Both the position numbers and the translations under genes were made by a program. A stretch of 64,000 bases of DNA from Aeromicrobium sp. Root472D3 (GTDB lineage: Bacteria; Actinomycetota; Actinomycetes; Propionibacteriales; Nocardioidaceae), in the NCBI RefSeq assembly GCF_001426485.1, contig NZ_LMET01000001.1, positions 2,036,505 to 2,100,504 of the forward strand, given 5' to 3'. Positions 9,387 through 17,648 of the stretch are shown here, piece after piece (position 1 is the stretch's first letter; the number at the start of each line of letters is the position of its first letter). The notes under the pieces were generated by a model. The model searched no databases and had not been told where the DNA came from. It was given only the letters and a program-made list of their open reading frames with translations.

Positions 9387-10427
9387 TCAGCGGGTCGGGT
9401 CGAGCAGCACCTTGGCCTGCGACGTCCGGCCCGAGTCGAGCTCGTCCATCATGGCGGCCAGGCCGTCGAGACCGATCGTGTCGGTGTGCAGCGAGTCGAC
9501 CTGCACCGATCCGTCGGCGATCGAGCGCATCGCCCCGACGAAGTCGTCGTGCGTGTAGGCCAGCGAGCCGATGACGGTGAGCTCGCGCACCTGCCAGTCG
9601 CCGTAGCTGACGGTCGAGTCGGTCATCGGGAAGCCGAGCAGCGACAGCGTCCCGCCGCGCCGCACCATCTCCGACGAGGGCTGCAGCAGCGCGGCCGCTC
9701 CCGTGCACTCGTAGAGGACGTCGGCGCCGAGCCCGCTCGTGACGTCCTCGATCCACGTCGTCGCGGTGTCGCCGGGCGCGACGACGTCGGTGAAGCCGAG
9801 GGCGGTGGCGGCGGCCCGGCGCTCCTCGTTGGGCTCGATGACGAGCAGCCGTCCGGCGCCGGCGTGTCGGGCGTGCTGGGCGGTGAGCAGGCCGATGGGC
9901 CCGGCTCCCTGCACGACGACGACGGCACCGAGGGGCTGGCGGGTGCGACGGACGGCGTGGAACGTCACAGCCGTGGGCTCGACGATCGCGGCCTGGACGT
10001 CGGTCAGTCCGTCGAGGACGGCCATGACGCGACGTGCCGACACGACGAGCGACGTCGCGAAGCCGCCGTGGGCGGGGGAGTCGGGGGTGACGCCGTTGGC
10101 CTCCGCGAACGCGGTGTCGCAGTGGTCGGCGTGACCGGCCAGGCACATCGCGCACGTGCCGCACGCCGGTCCGACGCAGGCGATGACGCGCTGGCCGACC
10201 GCGACCGACGTGACGTCCGCCGCGGCGCGCGCGATCGTCCCGGTCCACTCGTGCCCGAACGTCGCGGGCGGGATCTGGCCGCCCGACGTGTAGTTGTGCG
10301 TGTCGGTCGCGCAGATGCCGCACAGCGTGATGGTGACCTTGACCTGCCCCGGTGCGAGCTCCTCGGGGGGCGTCTCGCGGTCGAGGACGAGTGAGCTGGG
10401 CGCGTCGATGCGGGCGTAGGTGGTCAT
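9387..10427 (-). CDS. zinc-dependent alcohol dehydrogenase (MDR family)
   Basis: A 346-residue medium-chain dehydrogenase. Catalytic zinc ligands are seen in LCGICATDTHNY and FGHEWTG; the structural zinc cluster is CVGPACGTCAMCLAGHADHC. The Rossmann motif VVVQGAGPIGLLTAQHA binds NAD(P). Threonine dehydrogenase, sorbitol dehydrogenase and formaldehyde-type enzymes share this layout, so the substrate is open. It is convergent with the DUF4442 gene, 10 bases away. Upstream it faces the membrane-protein gene at 10529. Confidence 0.9.
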   Translation of the reverse strand: MTTYARIDAPSSLVLDRETPPEELAPGQVKVTITLCGICATDTHNYTSGGQIPPATFGHEWTGTIARAAADVTSVAVGQRVIACVGPACGTCAMCLAGHADHCDTAFAEANGVTPDSPAHGGFATSLVVSARRVMAVLDGLTDVQAAIVEPTAVTFHAVRRTRQPLGAVVVVQGAGPIGLLTAQHARHAGAGRLLVIEPNEERRAAATALGFTDVVAPGDTATTWIEDVTSGLGADVLYECTGAAALLQPSSEMVRRGGTLSLLGFPMTDSTVSYGDWQVRELTVIGSLAYTHDDFVGAMRSIADGSVQVDSLHTDTIGLDGLAAMMDELDSGRTSQAKVLLDPTR

Positions 10428-10528
10428 GCCTCCACCGTACCCAGTGGTTGAATCTCGAACTACATGAGCGGTCGTCGCGACTCTTGGACGGAGCGTCGAC
10501 GGCCCCCGGGGCTGGCAGGATGTGCGCC

Positions 10529-11371
10529 ATGTCCGTCCTGACCGCGCAGCGCCCGCCCGCGGTCGACGACCGCCGCGAGCGCCGGGCGATCGGCTGGCTC
10601 ACGCTGGGCCTGCTGCTCGGACCGATCGGCCTGACGGTCGGGTGGTACCACGTGCTCACGGCACCGCGGTGGTCGTGGCGCGACAAGCTCGCGGCGGCCC
10701 TCCTGCCGTTGCCGCTCGCCGGCGCGCGGCTGGCGATGCGAGCAGAGCTCGACGTGCCCAGATGCCGCCAGTCGGCCGACGGGTCCGTGGCGTGCACCGA
10801 CTCACCGCTGTCGACGATCCTCGGGTGGGTCGTCCCCATCGTGATGCTGGTCGTGCTGGCGGTGATGATCCGGCACCTACGGCGGTCGGCGCGACGGCTC
10901 GAGACGCACCCGGTGACGTCCGCAGCGGCGGCACTGGCGCTGGCCGTCGTGGCTGCGTGGTGCGCGCCCGTCGTCGTCGACACCGTCGAGGACACCTGGT
11001 CCCATCGTCAGCAGGACGCGGTGCTCGACGCGGCGGCGGACGCCGACCGGGCGGGGGAGGCATACACCGTGATCGGCGAGGACGCGCAGAGCGACTGGAC
11101 GTCCGACGTCGCACGCCCCGACGAGCGCGAGGCCGAACGGCTGGTCGGCGCCGGCAACCGCCGCTTCGACCGGCTGTTCGAGGAGCTCGCGGCCGAGACC
11201 GACGAGGACGGCGAGTGGAGCATCTCCGCCGCCGGGCGCCGCAGGTGCCACGTCTTCCCGGTCGTGCCCAGCGGGGATGCAGGCGACGTCCAGGACGTGA
11301 CGGCCCTCGTGCGGCTCTGCTACGGCGCGGTCGAGGGATCGGCGTCCCTGACGCTCGACGCCCCGCGGTGA
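10529..11371 (+). CDS. membrane protein, unknown function
   Basis: A 280-residue protein beginning MSVLTAQRPPAVDDRRERRA. Hydrophobic segments at about residues 25-45, 50-65, 90-112 and 130-148 are followed by a soluble, acidic C-terminal domain of about 130 residues with two cysteines (RRRCHVFPVV and VRLCYGAVEG) that could form a disulfide outside the cell. CAGGAT ends seven bases before the ATG, consistent with a leaderless start. I recognise no family. The reading frame stays open beyond its TGA (see next entry). Confidence 0.75.
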   Translation: MSVLTAQRPPAVDDRRERRAIGWLTLGLLLGPIGLTVGWYHVLTAPRWSWRDKLAAALLPLPLAGARLAMRAELDVPRCRQSADGSVACTDSPLSTILGWVVPIVMLVVLAVMIRHLRRSARRLETHPVTSAAAALALAVVAAWCAPVVVDTVEDTWSHRQQDAVLDAAADADRAGEAYTVIGEDAQSDWTSDVARPDEREAERLVGAGNRRFDRLFEELAAETDEDGEWSISAAGRRRCHVFPVVPSGDAGDVQDVTALVRLCYGAVEGSASLTLDAPR

Positions 11372-11527
11372 TCCGATGCGTCGTCACCGGCAGGCGGTCG
11401 CGATGCATCAGGATCGGTCGCCGGCGGCGCCACGCCGATCACGGACACGTCCCCGCGCCTGTCGCAGCACATCTGGGATGAGGCGTCCAAGTCGGACGAC
11501 GCGGACAGCCTCAAGGCCGAGAACTGA
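11372..11527 (+). other. in-frame open extension after the TGA; possible gene remnant
   Basis: Directly after the TGA at 11369-11371 the same frame stays open for 51 codons and ends with a hydrophilic stretch (TDTSPRLSQHIWDEASKSDD, then ADSLKAEN, stop 11525-11527). It has no ATG, GTG or TTG start in frame. It may be the C-terminus of a lost gene, a longer form of the upstream protein cut by a nonsense change, or chance. Confidence 0.3.
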
Positions 11528-11547
11528 GACCCCGCTGGAATTGCCTC

Positions 11548-11600
11548 ACTCCTTCGGGAGTAGGTATCAACCCCCCCCCGGGTCTTTGGCCGGGGGGTTG
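11548..11600. terminator. two consecutive hairpins
   Basis: ACTCC-TTCG-GGAGT (11548-11561) is a UUCG tetraloop hairpin. CAACCCCCC (11568-11576) pairs perfectly with GGGGGGTTG (11592-11600), followed by TTGCCGTTG. The pair probably ends transcription at the right edge of the ordinary high-GC region and, on the other strand, after the gene at 11617. Confidence 0.55.
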
Positions 11601-11616
11601 TTGCCGTTGTGCAGGG

Positions 11617-11817
11617 CTAGCGGGACTTGCCGTACTCCACCAGCCAGACGACGAAGGCCGAGAACGCGAGCATGACTCCGATGACCAGCAGTCCGAGCGA
11701 TGCAACCATCACGCCGTTGGAGACCCCGTGGGGGGTTGCGAGGGTAAGGAACACAACGTTGACGGCGATCAGGAAACTAGCCGTGAATCCGAAAGCTATG
11801 GGGAGTTGCATCGCCAC
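11617..11817 (-). CDS. tiny two-helix membrane protein
   Basis: A 66-residue protein (64 if the ATG at 11811 is used). Two hydrophobic helices, IAFGFTASFLIAVNVVFLTL and ASLGLLVIGVMLAFSAFVVW, are separated by a short polar loop (ATPHGVSNGV). No family is recognised. It is the last of four small genes running on the minus strand from 12312 to 11617 with gaps of 15-17 bases or overlaps, so they probably form an operon. Codon use is less GC-biased than in the flanking genes. Confidence 0.55.
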   Translation of the reverse strand: MAMQLPIAFGFTASFLIAVNVVFLTLATPHGVSNGVMVASLGLLVIGVMLAFSAFVVWLVEYGKSR

Positions 11818-11832
11818 AGACTAGGCCAGTGC

Positions 11833-11976
11833 CTACTTCCGTCCATACCTCATGTACAGCACTCCGACGCCGAGCACTGCCCAGACCGCAACGAACGTGA
11901 CAACGGCCCACGTCGGCCATGTGCCGTTGTCGTGACCGCCTCGGGGTATCGCCGTGAGCGAGTCCAAGCCGCTCAA
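11833..11976 (-). CDS. tiny single-helix membrane protein (TTG start)
   Basis: A 47-residue protein if it starts at the TTG at 11976, which overlaps the stop of the gene before it as TTGA; GGAG lies six bases upstream. Its soluble start (LDSLTAIPRGGHDNGTWP) leads to one helix (TWAVVTFVAVWAVLGVGVLY) and the basic end MRYGRK. A longer frame from GTG at 12057 would overlap the neighbouring small gene almost wholly and is less likely. The ending RYGRK resembles RIGRK of the gene at 12939. Confidence 0.45.
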   Translation of the reverse strand: MSGLDSLTAIPRGGHDNGTWPTWAVVTFVAVWAVLGVGVLYMRYGRK

Positions 11977-12101
11977 CGGGCTCTCCAGTACACGAAGAGG
12001 AAGCCGCCGACGAGAAAGGCGAGTGCTACGCCCGCTAGAGGCCACGGGAGTTCCCACCCTCGGCCCGCCCCCGAGGGAGCGACCTGCATCAGCGTTCTCA
12101 T
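11973..12101 (-). CDS. tiny single-helix membrane protein
   Basis: A 42-residue protein from ATG at 12101. It opens MRTLMQVAPSGAGRGWELPW, then one helix (PLAGVALAFLVGGFLFVYWR) and ends AR. It is too short for usual ORF lists. The layout of a short V-A-x-x-A-G-x-G leader, one membrane helix and a basic tail recalls the 40-residue protein at 12939-13061 (MTSNLVAVATPAGDG...). The stop overlaps the next start (TTGA). Confidence 0.45.
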   Translation of the reverse strand: MRTLMQVAPSGAGRGWELPWPLAGVALAFLVGGFLFVYWRAR

Positions 12102-12117
12102 GCCGGCGATTCTGCCA

Positions 12118-12312
12118 CTAGTCCTTGGGGCTGATGGACTGACTCAGTCGAAGGCCGCCGAAGGAAAGCAAACCGATCAGAGCCGTGATGAGTCCTGCCT
12201 TTACCTCGCCCGTCACACACATGTAGACCGCCCCGAGGGCTAGGAGCGGCAGAGTGCACCACGTCACGAATCTGTAGTACTTGACCATCTCCCAATCGGG
12301 TTCGCGCGTCAT
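12118..12312 (-). CDS. tiny two-helix membrane protein
   Basis: A 64-residue protein from ATG at 12312 (MTREPDWEMVKYYRFVTW). Helices CTLPLLALGAVYMCVTG and KAGLITALIGLLSFGGL flank a charged turn (EVKAG), with the tail RLSQSISPKD. The frame is open upstream to 12429 but that part is not protein-like. It is the first gene of the proposed minus-strand set; 16 bases separate it from the next start. The hairpin GGCGCT-GAT-AGCGCC (12357-12371) lies upstream. No family recognised. Confidence 0.5.
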   Translation of the reverse strand: MTREPDWEMVKYYRFVTWCTLPLLALGAVYMCVTGEVKAGLITALIGLLSFGGLRLSQSISPKD

Positions 12313-12454
12313 GGACACATCGTGCCCGTCGGACAGGGCCAGTCCTTCTCCAGTAGGCGCTGATAGCGCCCGGGTATTTAGACGGTCGCAGTCCTTGTGG
12401 GCGCGTCGGTCACCCGCGTTTGCTGCCACGTCCTCATGGCGCGACCATCGACCA

Positions 12455-12652
12455 GTGAAGAATTTCGGTCAGTACGAGGTGTGGTCTGTTCGGGTATGGG
12501 CAGGCGCAGGCTTCGCGGTCGGCCTCGCAATCCTGCTGATGGGTGTGCTGTTCGCGAGCCCCAGCGGGTCCTTCTTCCTAGCGCCCGTCGTGTTTGCAGG
12601 ATCGGCAGAATTTGCCGCGCGGGGTCACAACAAGTCGCTCGGACGCACCTGA
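12455..12652 (+). CDS. tiny two-helix membrane protein
   Basis: A 65-residue candidate from GTG at 12455 (VKNFGQYEVWSVRVWAGAGF). Two hydrophobic stretches, AGAGFAVGLAILLMGVLF and GSFFLAPVVFAGSAEF, are followed by a basic tail (AARGHNKSLGRT). No clear ribosome-binding site precedes the GTG, so the exact start is unsure. It is divergent from the small-gene set at 11617-12312. Confidence 0.4.
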   Translation: MKNFGQYEVWSVRVWAGAGFAVGLAILLMGVLFASPSGSFFLAPVVFAGSAEFAARGHNKSLGRT

Positions 12653-12739
12653 CTAGTCGGGCAGACTGGTCTTCATGCCCGATGACTTCTGGCCCAGATT
12701 CTGGACCAATGTTGTGATGATGTTCCCGTCTATTCGGGG

Positions 12740-12895
12740 ATGCCTTACGCCATCATGACGTGGGGATGGTGGCCGGGCTTCGTGATTGCTTTCGTCCTGG
12801 CAATGGCATGGTTCGCTCTGGTCGTGCTTGTCGCACGCCGTCGTCATCAAAGGCATGCGACCGCCAGCGACTCAGTCCCTGACGGCCGGGCCTAG
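12740..12895 (+). CDS. tiny single-helix membrane protein
   Basis: A 51-residue candidate starting MPYAIMTWGWWPG, then one strong helix (FVIAFVLAMAWFALVVLVAR) and a basic, polar tail (RRHQRHATASDSVPDGRA). A 27-codon frame from ATG at 12675 (MPDDFWPRFWTNVVMMF) overlaps its start; joined by a frameshift the two would make a plausible 70-residue protein, so this may be a frameshifted gene rather than two. CAGACT seven bases before the ATG at 12675 would suit a leaderless start. Confidence 0.4.
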   Translation: MPYAIMTWGWWPGFVIAFVLAMAWFALVVLVARRRHQRHATASDSVPDGRA

Positions 12896-12938
12896 GTTCT
12901 GCGCCATCACCCACACAATCGCTGTGCGGCCCGCTCCA

Positions 12939-13061
12939 CTACTTCCTCCCTATGCGCTTGAACAGCAGCAGTCCCAGAATGATGGCCATCAGTGGAAGGA
13001 AGATCCACAAGGGAAGGCCGTCGCCCGCCGGGGTTGCCACCGCTACCAAGTTGCTCGTCAT
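12939..13061 (-). CDS. tiny single-helix membrane protein
   Basis: A 40-residue protein from ATG at 13061, which has the strongest Shine-Dalgarno of the cluster (AAGGAGAG, 5 bases away). It opens MTSNLVAVATPAGDGLPLW, has one helix (IFLPLMAIILGLLLF) and ends KRIGRK. A longer in-frame start at 13175 adds non-hydrophobic sequence and is not needed. Single-helix peptides of this size can be toxins, membrane-complex subunits or regulators; nothing in the sequence decides. Confidence 0.6.
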   Translation of the reverse strand: MTSNLVAVATPAGDGLPLWIFLPLMAIILGLLLFKRIGRK

Positions 13062-13102
13062 GGTCTCTCCTTCAGTTGGTGGGTACGGCTGGGCCACGCC
13101 GT

Positions 13103-13396
13103 TCAGCACGGCAACCCCAGGAGATGTACGCGTCGATCCTTCACGACGGGGGAGAGGTTGCGCGCCGGTGCCCACACCGTCGTGGTCCCGTCAAAGTCCT
13201 CGTGTGCACTGGTCTTCGTCAGCATGATCACGAGGCCTTCCCGGTCACCAGCAGCGTCCTTGCGCCATTCCAGCAGCAGGCCGAGTAGGGACGGCTGTTG
13301 GTGCATGACGCGGGAGCGCAGCAGCAGTTTTGCCTGCCAGGGATGGTCAGCGTCACAGTCGCCGCACGTCTCGAGCTGTACATGGGGCTAGGTGCC
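13103..13396 (-). pseudogene. possible 5'-truncated gene fragment
   Basis: On the minus strand one frame is open from just after a TAG near 13396 to the TGA at 13103. The part after the only ATG (13306) would be 67 residues (MHQQPSLLGLLLEWRKDAAG...), and the open part before it also reads like protein (LETCGDCDADHPWQAKLLLR). The mixed, non-repetitive composition suggests a real C-terminus whose N-terminus is missing. It ends 41 bases before the small gene at 13061. Product unknown. Confidence 0.35.
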
Positions 13397-13482
13397 GCTC
13401 TGACAGGGCACAGTCCGCTAGGCCGAGGGCTCCTACACGTGCATGATGAAACTGTAGGTTTGTTGGATAATCTAAGGCGCAT

Positions 13483-14952
13483 ATGACGAAGACCTACGAA
13501 GTGCGCACCTACGGCTGCCAGATGAACGTCCACGACTCCGAGCGCCTGGGCGGGCTGCTGGAGACGGACGGCTACGTCCGCGCCGAGGACGGCACGACGC
13601 CCGACCTCGTCGTGTTCAACACGTGCGCCGTGCGCGAGAACGCCGACAACAAGCTGTACGGCAACCTCGGCCACATCGCGTCGGTCAAGCAGAAGAACCC
13701 CGGCATGCAGATCGCCGTGGGGGGCTGCCTGGCGCAGAAGGACCGCGACACGATCACGAAGAAGGCGCCCTACGTCGACGTCGTCTTCGGCACCCACAAC
13801 ATCGGCTCGCTGCCGGTGCTGCTCGAGCGGGCCCGCATCGCCGAGGAGTCGCAGGTCGAGATCCTCGAGTCGCTCGAGGTGTTCCCATCGACGCTGCCGA
13901 CCAAGCGCGACTCGGTCTTCGCCGCCTGGGTCTCGATCAGCGTCGGCTGCAACAACACGTGCACGTTCTGCATCGTCCCGGCGCTGCGCGGCAAGGAGAA
14001 GGACCGCCGGCCCGGCGACGTCCTCGCCGAGATCCAGGCACTGGTCGCCGACGGCGTCGTCGAGGTGACGCTGCTGGGCCAGAACGTCAACGCGTACGGC
14101 GTCGAGTTCGGCGACCGCCAGGCCTTCGCGAAGCTGCTGCGTGCGTGCGGCGAGATCGAGGGGCTCGAGCGCGTGCGGTTCACGAGCCCCCACCCCAAGG
14201 ACTTCACCGACGACGTCATCGCCGCGATGGCCGAGACCCCCAACGTCATGCCCCAGCTGCACATGCCGCTGCAGTCGGGCAGCGACCGCGTGCTCAAGGC
14301 GATGCGCCGCTCGTACCGCCAGGACAAGTTCCTCGGCATCATCGACCGCGTCCGCGAGGCCATGCCCGACGCCGCCATCACGACCGACATCATCGTCGGC
14401 TTCCCCGGCGAGACCGAGGAGGACTTCGCCGAGACGATCGACGTCGTCCGCGCGGCCCGGTTCACCAGCGCGTTCACGTTCCAGTACTCCCAGCGGCCCG
14501 GCACGCCCGCCGCCGACCTGCCCGACCAGCTGCCGAAGGACGTCGTGCAGGAGCGCTACATGCGCCTGACCGCCGTCGTCGACGAGGTCGCGACCGCCGA
14601 GGCGAGGAAGCAGGAGGGTCGCGTCGTCGAGCTGCTCGTCGCCGACCACGAGGGCAAGAAGGACGGCGCCAACCGCCGCCTCAGCGGGCGCGCCCGCGAC
14701 AACCGCCTGGTCCACTTCGTGCCCGGCGACCACGACGTCCGTCCCGGCGACATGGTCGAGGTGCGCATCACCCACGCCGCCCCGCACCACCTGGTCAGCG
14801 ACGACGCCCCGCTCTCGTACCGCCGAACGCCGGCCGGCGACGCGTGGGAGTCGCGCCAGGGACGCACCGAGGTGCGGTCGGTCGGGCTCGGCATGCCGTC
14901 GCTCGGCGTGCCGGCACCCCTGCCGGTCGTCGAGTCGCCCTGCGCGGTCTGA
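13483..14952 (+). CDS. miaB: tRNA-2-methylthio-N6-dimethylallyladenosine synthase MiaB
   Basis: Radical-SAM methylthiotransferase that converts i6A37 of tRNA to ms2i6A37, acting after MiaA (encoded at 28024). The 489-residue protein has the N-terminal UPF0004 domain ([16 protein letters not shown]; cysteines also in [10 protein letters not shown] and VGGCLAQKD), the radical-SAM cluster CNNTCTFC, and a C-terminal TRAM domain. The ATG at 13483 follows AAGG; TAATCT nine bases upstream is a possible -10. The gene stands alone at the edge of the lower-GC patch. Confidence 0.96.
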   Translation: MTKTYEVRTYGCQMNVHDSERLGGLLETDGYVRAEDGTTPDLVVFNTCAVRENADNKLYGNLGHIASVKQKNPGMQIAVGGCLAQKDRDTITKKAPYVDVVFGTHNIGSLPVLLERARIAEESQVEILESLEVFPSTLPTKRDSVFAAWVSISVGCNNTCTFCIVPALRGKEKDRRPGDVLAEIQALVADGVVEVTLLGQNVNAYGVEFGDRQAFAKLLRACGEIEGLERVRFTSPHPKDFTDDVIAAMAETPNVMPQLHMPLQSGSDRVLKAMRRSYRQDKFLGIIDRVREAMPDAAITTDIIVGFPGETEEDFAETIDVVRAARFTSAFTFQYSQRPGTPAADLPDQLPKDVVQERYMRLTAVVDEVATAEARKQEGRVVELLVADHEGKKDGANRRLSGRARDNRLVHFVPGDHDVRPGDMVEVRITHAAPHHLVSDDAPLSYRRTPAGDAWESRQGRTEVRSVGLGMPSLGVPAPLPVVESPCAV

Positions 14953-14963
14953 GGGGCTGACCC

Positions 14964-15749
14964 GTGCGGCCGGACGACGTCATCGACGACTTCGACGGCG
15001 ACGGGCTCGACGCGGCCGTGTGGTTGCCTCACTACCTGCCGCACTGGAGCACCCGCGAGACGTCCGCGGCGACGTTCGACGTCCGCGACTCGGTGCTGCG
15101 GCTGACGATCCCGGTCGATCAGGAAGTCTGGTGCGAGGGCGTGCACGATCCGGCGCTGCGGGTGTCGGCGATCCAGTCCGGCGAGCTCTCCGGACCAGCG
15201 GGCAGCACCCTCGGTCAGCAACCGTTCCTGCCCGGGCAGCTGGTCGTGCAGCAGCAGCCCGAGCTCCGCGGTTGGCTGCCCGAAGGGGGACGGATCGAGG
15301 TGCGTGCCCGGATGGACCTGTCACTTAGGTCGATGGCGTCGGTGTGGATGGTCGGCTTCGAGGAGGCACCGGAGCAGTCGGGGGAGATCTGCCTGTTCGA
15401 GATCTTCGGCGACAGCGTCTCGAGCGACGGGACGATGGTCCACGTCGGCAGTGGGATCCACCCCTTCCGGGACCCTCGGCTCACGGACGACTTCGCCGCG
15501 ATCGGTCGCACCATCGACACCGGAACCTGGCACGTGTTCGCCGCCGACTGGCACGACGACCACGTCGCGTTCTCGGTCGACGGCGAGCTGCTCCGTGCCG
15601 TCGAGCAGTCGCCCCGATACCCCCTGCAGATGGTCATCGGTGTCTTCGACTTCCCGGACCGGGACGGTCCGGAGGGGCACGAGCCGTGGCTCGAGGTCGA
15701 CTGGGTCCGAGGACCGTCCGGACGGTACAAGGTGTCTGGGTCGGCGTAG
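14964..15749 (+). CDS. GH16-like concanavalin-fold protein with altered active site
   Basis: A 261-residue protein with the beta-jelly-roll of glycoside hydrolase family 16 (laminarinases, lichenases). The family catalytic motif is GEIDxxE; here it reads GEICLFEIFG (about bases 15385-15415), so the central aspartate that tunes the nucleophile is cysteine. Later strands keep the pattern (HVFAADWHDDHVAFSVDGEL, WLEVDWVRG). There is no signal peptide from the GTG at 14964, so the product may be cytoplasmic. It starts 11 bases after miaB. It may be catalytically weak, a carbohydrate-binding protein, or an enzyme with a changed mechanism. Confidence 0.8.
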   Translation: MRPDDVIDDFDGDGLDAAVWLPHYLPHWSTRETSAATFDVRDSVLRLTIPVDQEVWCEGVHDPALRVSAIQSGELSGPAGSTLGQQPFLPGQLVVQQQPELRGWLPEGGRIEVRARMDLSLRSMASVWMVGFEEAPEQSGEICLFEIFGDSVSSDGTMVHVGSGIHPFRDPRLTDDFAAIGRTIDTGTWHVFAADWHDDHVAFSVDGELLRAVEQSPRYPLQMVIGVFDFPDRDGPEGHEPWLEVDWVRGPSGRYKVSGSA

Positions 15750-15843
15750 CGAATTCGACACCCGAGTTCTGTTGCACTTCGAAACCGTCCGTGTGATGTT
15801 GAACTCGGTCGACACAGGGTCGACCCGTCCCAACGGGGGGAAC

Positions 15844-17535
15844 ATGCACAAGAAGTTCACAGGCGTGCTGGCGGCGACCGCCGTCGCCGCGGTCACGCTC
15901 AGCGGGCCCGGCGTCTCGAGCGCGCAGGCCGAGTCGGCGTCCGACAGCGGCGTGACGATCGCCAAGTCGTCCATCAAGTGGGGCACGTGCACCAGTGCGC
16001 GTCTGCAGCAGGCCGGCGCCCAGTGCGCCAAGGTCGCGGTCCCGCTCGACTGGAGCAAGCCGCGCGGCAAGAAGATCAAGATCGCGATCTCGCGCAAGAA
16101 GCACACCGTCAAGGCCAGCAAGTACCAGGGCGTCATGCTGGTCAACCCCGGCGGACCGGGCGGCTCGGGCCTCTCGCTATCGCTGCTGCAGGGCGCCGTG
16201 CCCGAGTACAAGGGCCAGGACGTCGGCGGCGCCTACGACTGGATCGGCTTCGACCCGCGCGGTGTCGGCGAGAGCGAGCCCGCCGTCAGCTGCGACCCGA
16301 GCTGGGCGGGCTACAACCGTCCCCGCTACGAGCCCACCAGCGCCACCCCGTACCGCACGTACACCAAGAAGGACCCGTGGCCGGCGATCACCAACGCCTA
16401 CACGAACGCCTGCAAGGCCAACAACAGCAAGGGCATCCTGCGACACCTGACGACCAAGGACGTCGCCAAGGACATGAACCTGATCCGCCAGCGCCTCGGC
16501 GCGTCGAAGATCAACTACTACGGGTTCTCGTACGGCACGTACCTCGGCCAGGTCTTCGCGTCGATGTTCCCGAAGCAGGTGCGCCGCATGGTCTTCGACG
16601 GCACCGTCGACCCGCGCGGCGTCTGGTACGAGGCCAACCTGAGCCAGGACACGGCCTTCGACCGCAACATCAACATCTGGTTCAAGTGGGTCGCCAAGCA
16701 CGACAGCACCTACCACCTGGGCAAGACCGGCGCGGCCGTCCGCAACCTGTACTACGCGACCCGCAACCGGCTCTACGCCAACCCCGTGACGGCGCCCGGC
16801 GGCGTCCACGGCACGAGCGACAAGCTCGGTGGCAGCGAGTGGACCGACGCGTTCCTGTACGCCGGCTACTACGAGTCGACGTGGACCGACCTGGCCAACA
16901 CGTTCTCGTCGTTCGTCAACAACAACGACGTCGCGGCCCTCGAGGCGTCCTACCTCGACGCGTCGGGCTTCGGTGACGACAACGGCTACGCGGTCTACCT
17001 CGGCGTCCAGTGCACGGACACGTCGTGGCCGAAGAGCTGGAAGAAGTGGCGCGCCGACAACCAGCGCATCGCCCGCAAGGACCCGTTCCTGACGTGGTCG
17101 AACGCCTGGTACAACGAGTCGTGCCGCCACTGGCCCGCCCCGTCGCGCACGCCGAAGAAGATCGACGGGTCGAAGGTCAAGAGTGTCCTGATGCTCAACG
17201 AGACCCTGGACGCCGCCACGCCGTACGCGGGCAGCCTGCAGGTGCGCAAGCTGTTCCCGAACGCCAGCCTCGTCGCGACGAAGGGTGGCACGACCCACTC
17301 CAACTCGCTCAACGGCTACGCGTGCGTCGACAACAAGATCGCCCGCTACCTGTACGACGGCAAGCTGCCGAAGCGGGCGAAGGGCAACCGGGCCGACGCC
17401 TACTGCAAGGCGATCCCGCAGCCGCGGCCCGAGCCCGTCACGGGCTCGACGCAGCTGCAGGCGCAGTCGCAGAAGAAGTTGACGGTGCTGGAGCAGGTCA
17501 GGCTCGAGCAGCAGAAGATCGCGGCCCCGCGCTGA
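15844..17535 (+). CDS. secreted tripeptidyl aminopeptidase, alpha/beta hydrolase
   Basis: A 563-residue exported serine peptidase of the Streptomyces TAP/SlpD type, which removes tripeptides from extracellular protein N-termini. A signal peptide with cleavage near SSAQA-ES begins MHKKFTGVLAATAVAAVTLS. The oxyanion loop is NPGGPGGSG, the nucleophile lies in YGFSYGTYLGQ, and the C-terminal TAP-like domain supplies Asp (NETLDAATPY) and His (GGTTHSNS). GGGGGG precedes the ATG at 15844; earlier in-frame starts overlap the GH16-like gene. A strong hairpin (17571-17610) ends the transcript. Confidence 0.93.
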   Translation: MHKKFTGVLAATAVAAVTLSGPGVSSAQAESASDSGVTIAKSSIKWGTCTSARLQQAGAQCAKVAVPLDWSKPRGKKIKIAISRKKHTVKASKYQGVMLVNPGGPGGSGLSLSLLQGAVPEYKGQDVGGAYDWIGFDPRGVGESEPAVSCDPSWAGYNRPRYEPTSATPYRTYTKKDPWPAITNAYTNACKANNSKGILRHLTTKDVAKDMNLIRQRLGASKINYYGFSYGTYLGQVFASMFPKQVRRMVFDGTVDPRGVWYEANLSQDTAFDRNINIWFKWVAKHDSTYHLGKTGAAVRNLYYATRNRLYANPVTAPGGVHGTSDKLGGSEWTDAFLYAGYYESTWTDLANTFSSFVNNNDVAALEASYLDASGFGDDNGYAVYLGVQCTDTSWPKSWKKWRADNQRIARKDPFLTWSNAWYNESCRHWPAPSRTPKKIDGSKVKSVLMLNETLDAATPYAGSLQVRKLFPNASLVATKGGTTHSNSLNGYACVDNKIARYLYDGKLPKRAKGNRADAYCKAIPQPRPEPVTGSTQLQAQSQKKLTVLEQVRLEQQKIAAPR

Positions 17536-17570
17536 CCGCAGGGTCCGCACGCACCGCGTCCACGTGACCA

Positions 17571-17610
17571 GGACGGCCCGCTCCCCGCTCGCGCGGGGGA
17601 CGGGCCGTCC
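17571..17610 (+). terminator. long GC hairpin after the aminopeptidase gene
   Basis: GGACGGCCCG (17571-17580) pairs perfectly with CGGGCCGTCC (17601-17610), and CTCCCCGC pairs with GCGGGGGA inside with a small offset. It lies between the aminopeptidase stop and the M15 gene start. Confidence 0.7.
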
Positions 17611-17648
17611 GACGTGCGGGTGACACCCGCAGGTGCTGGAATGAGCCG

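Noticed and set aside
13228-14790. 520-codon minus-strand open frame opposite miaB
   Set aside because: It mirrors the miaB codons in antisense, is rich in Asp, Val and Leu from GAC/GTC codons, and has no family motif. High-GC genes commonly produce such frames.
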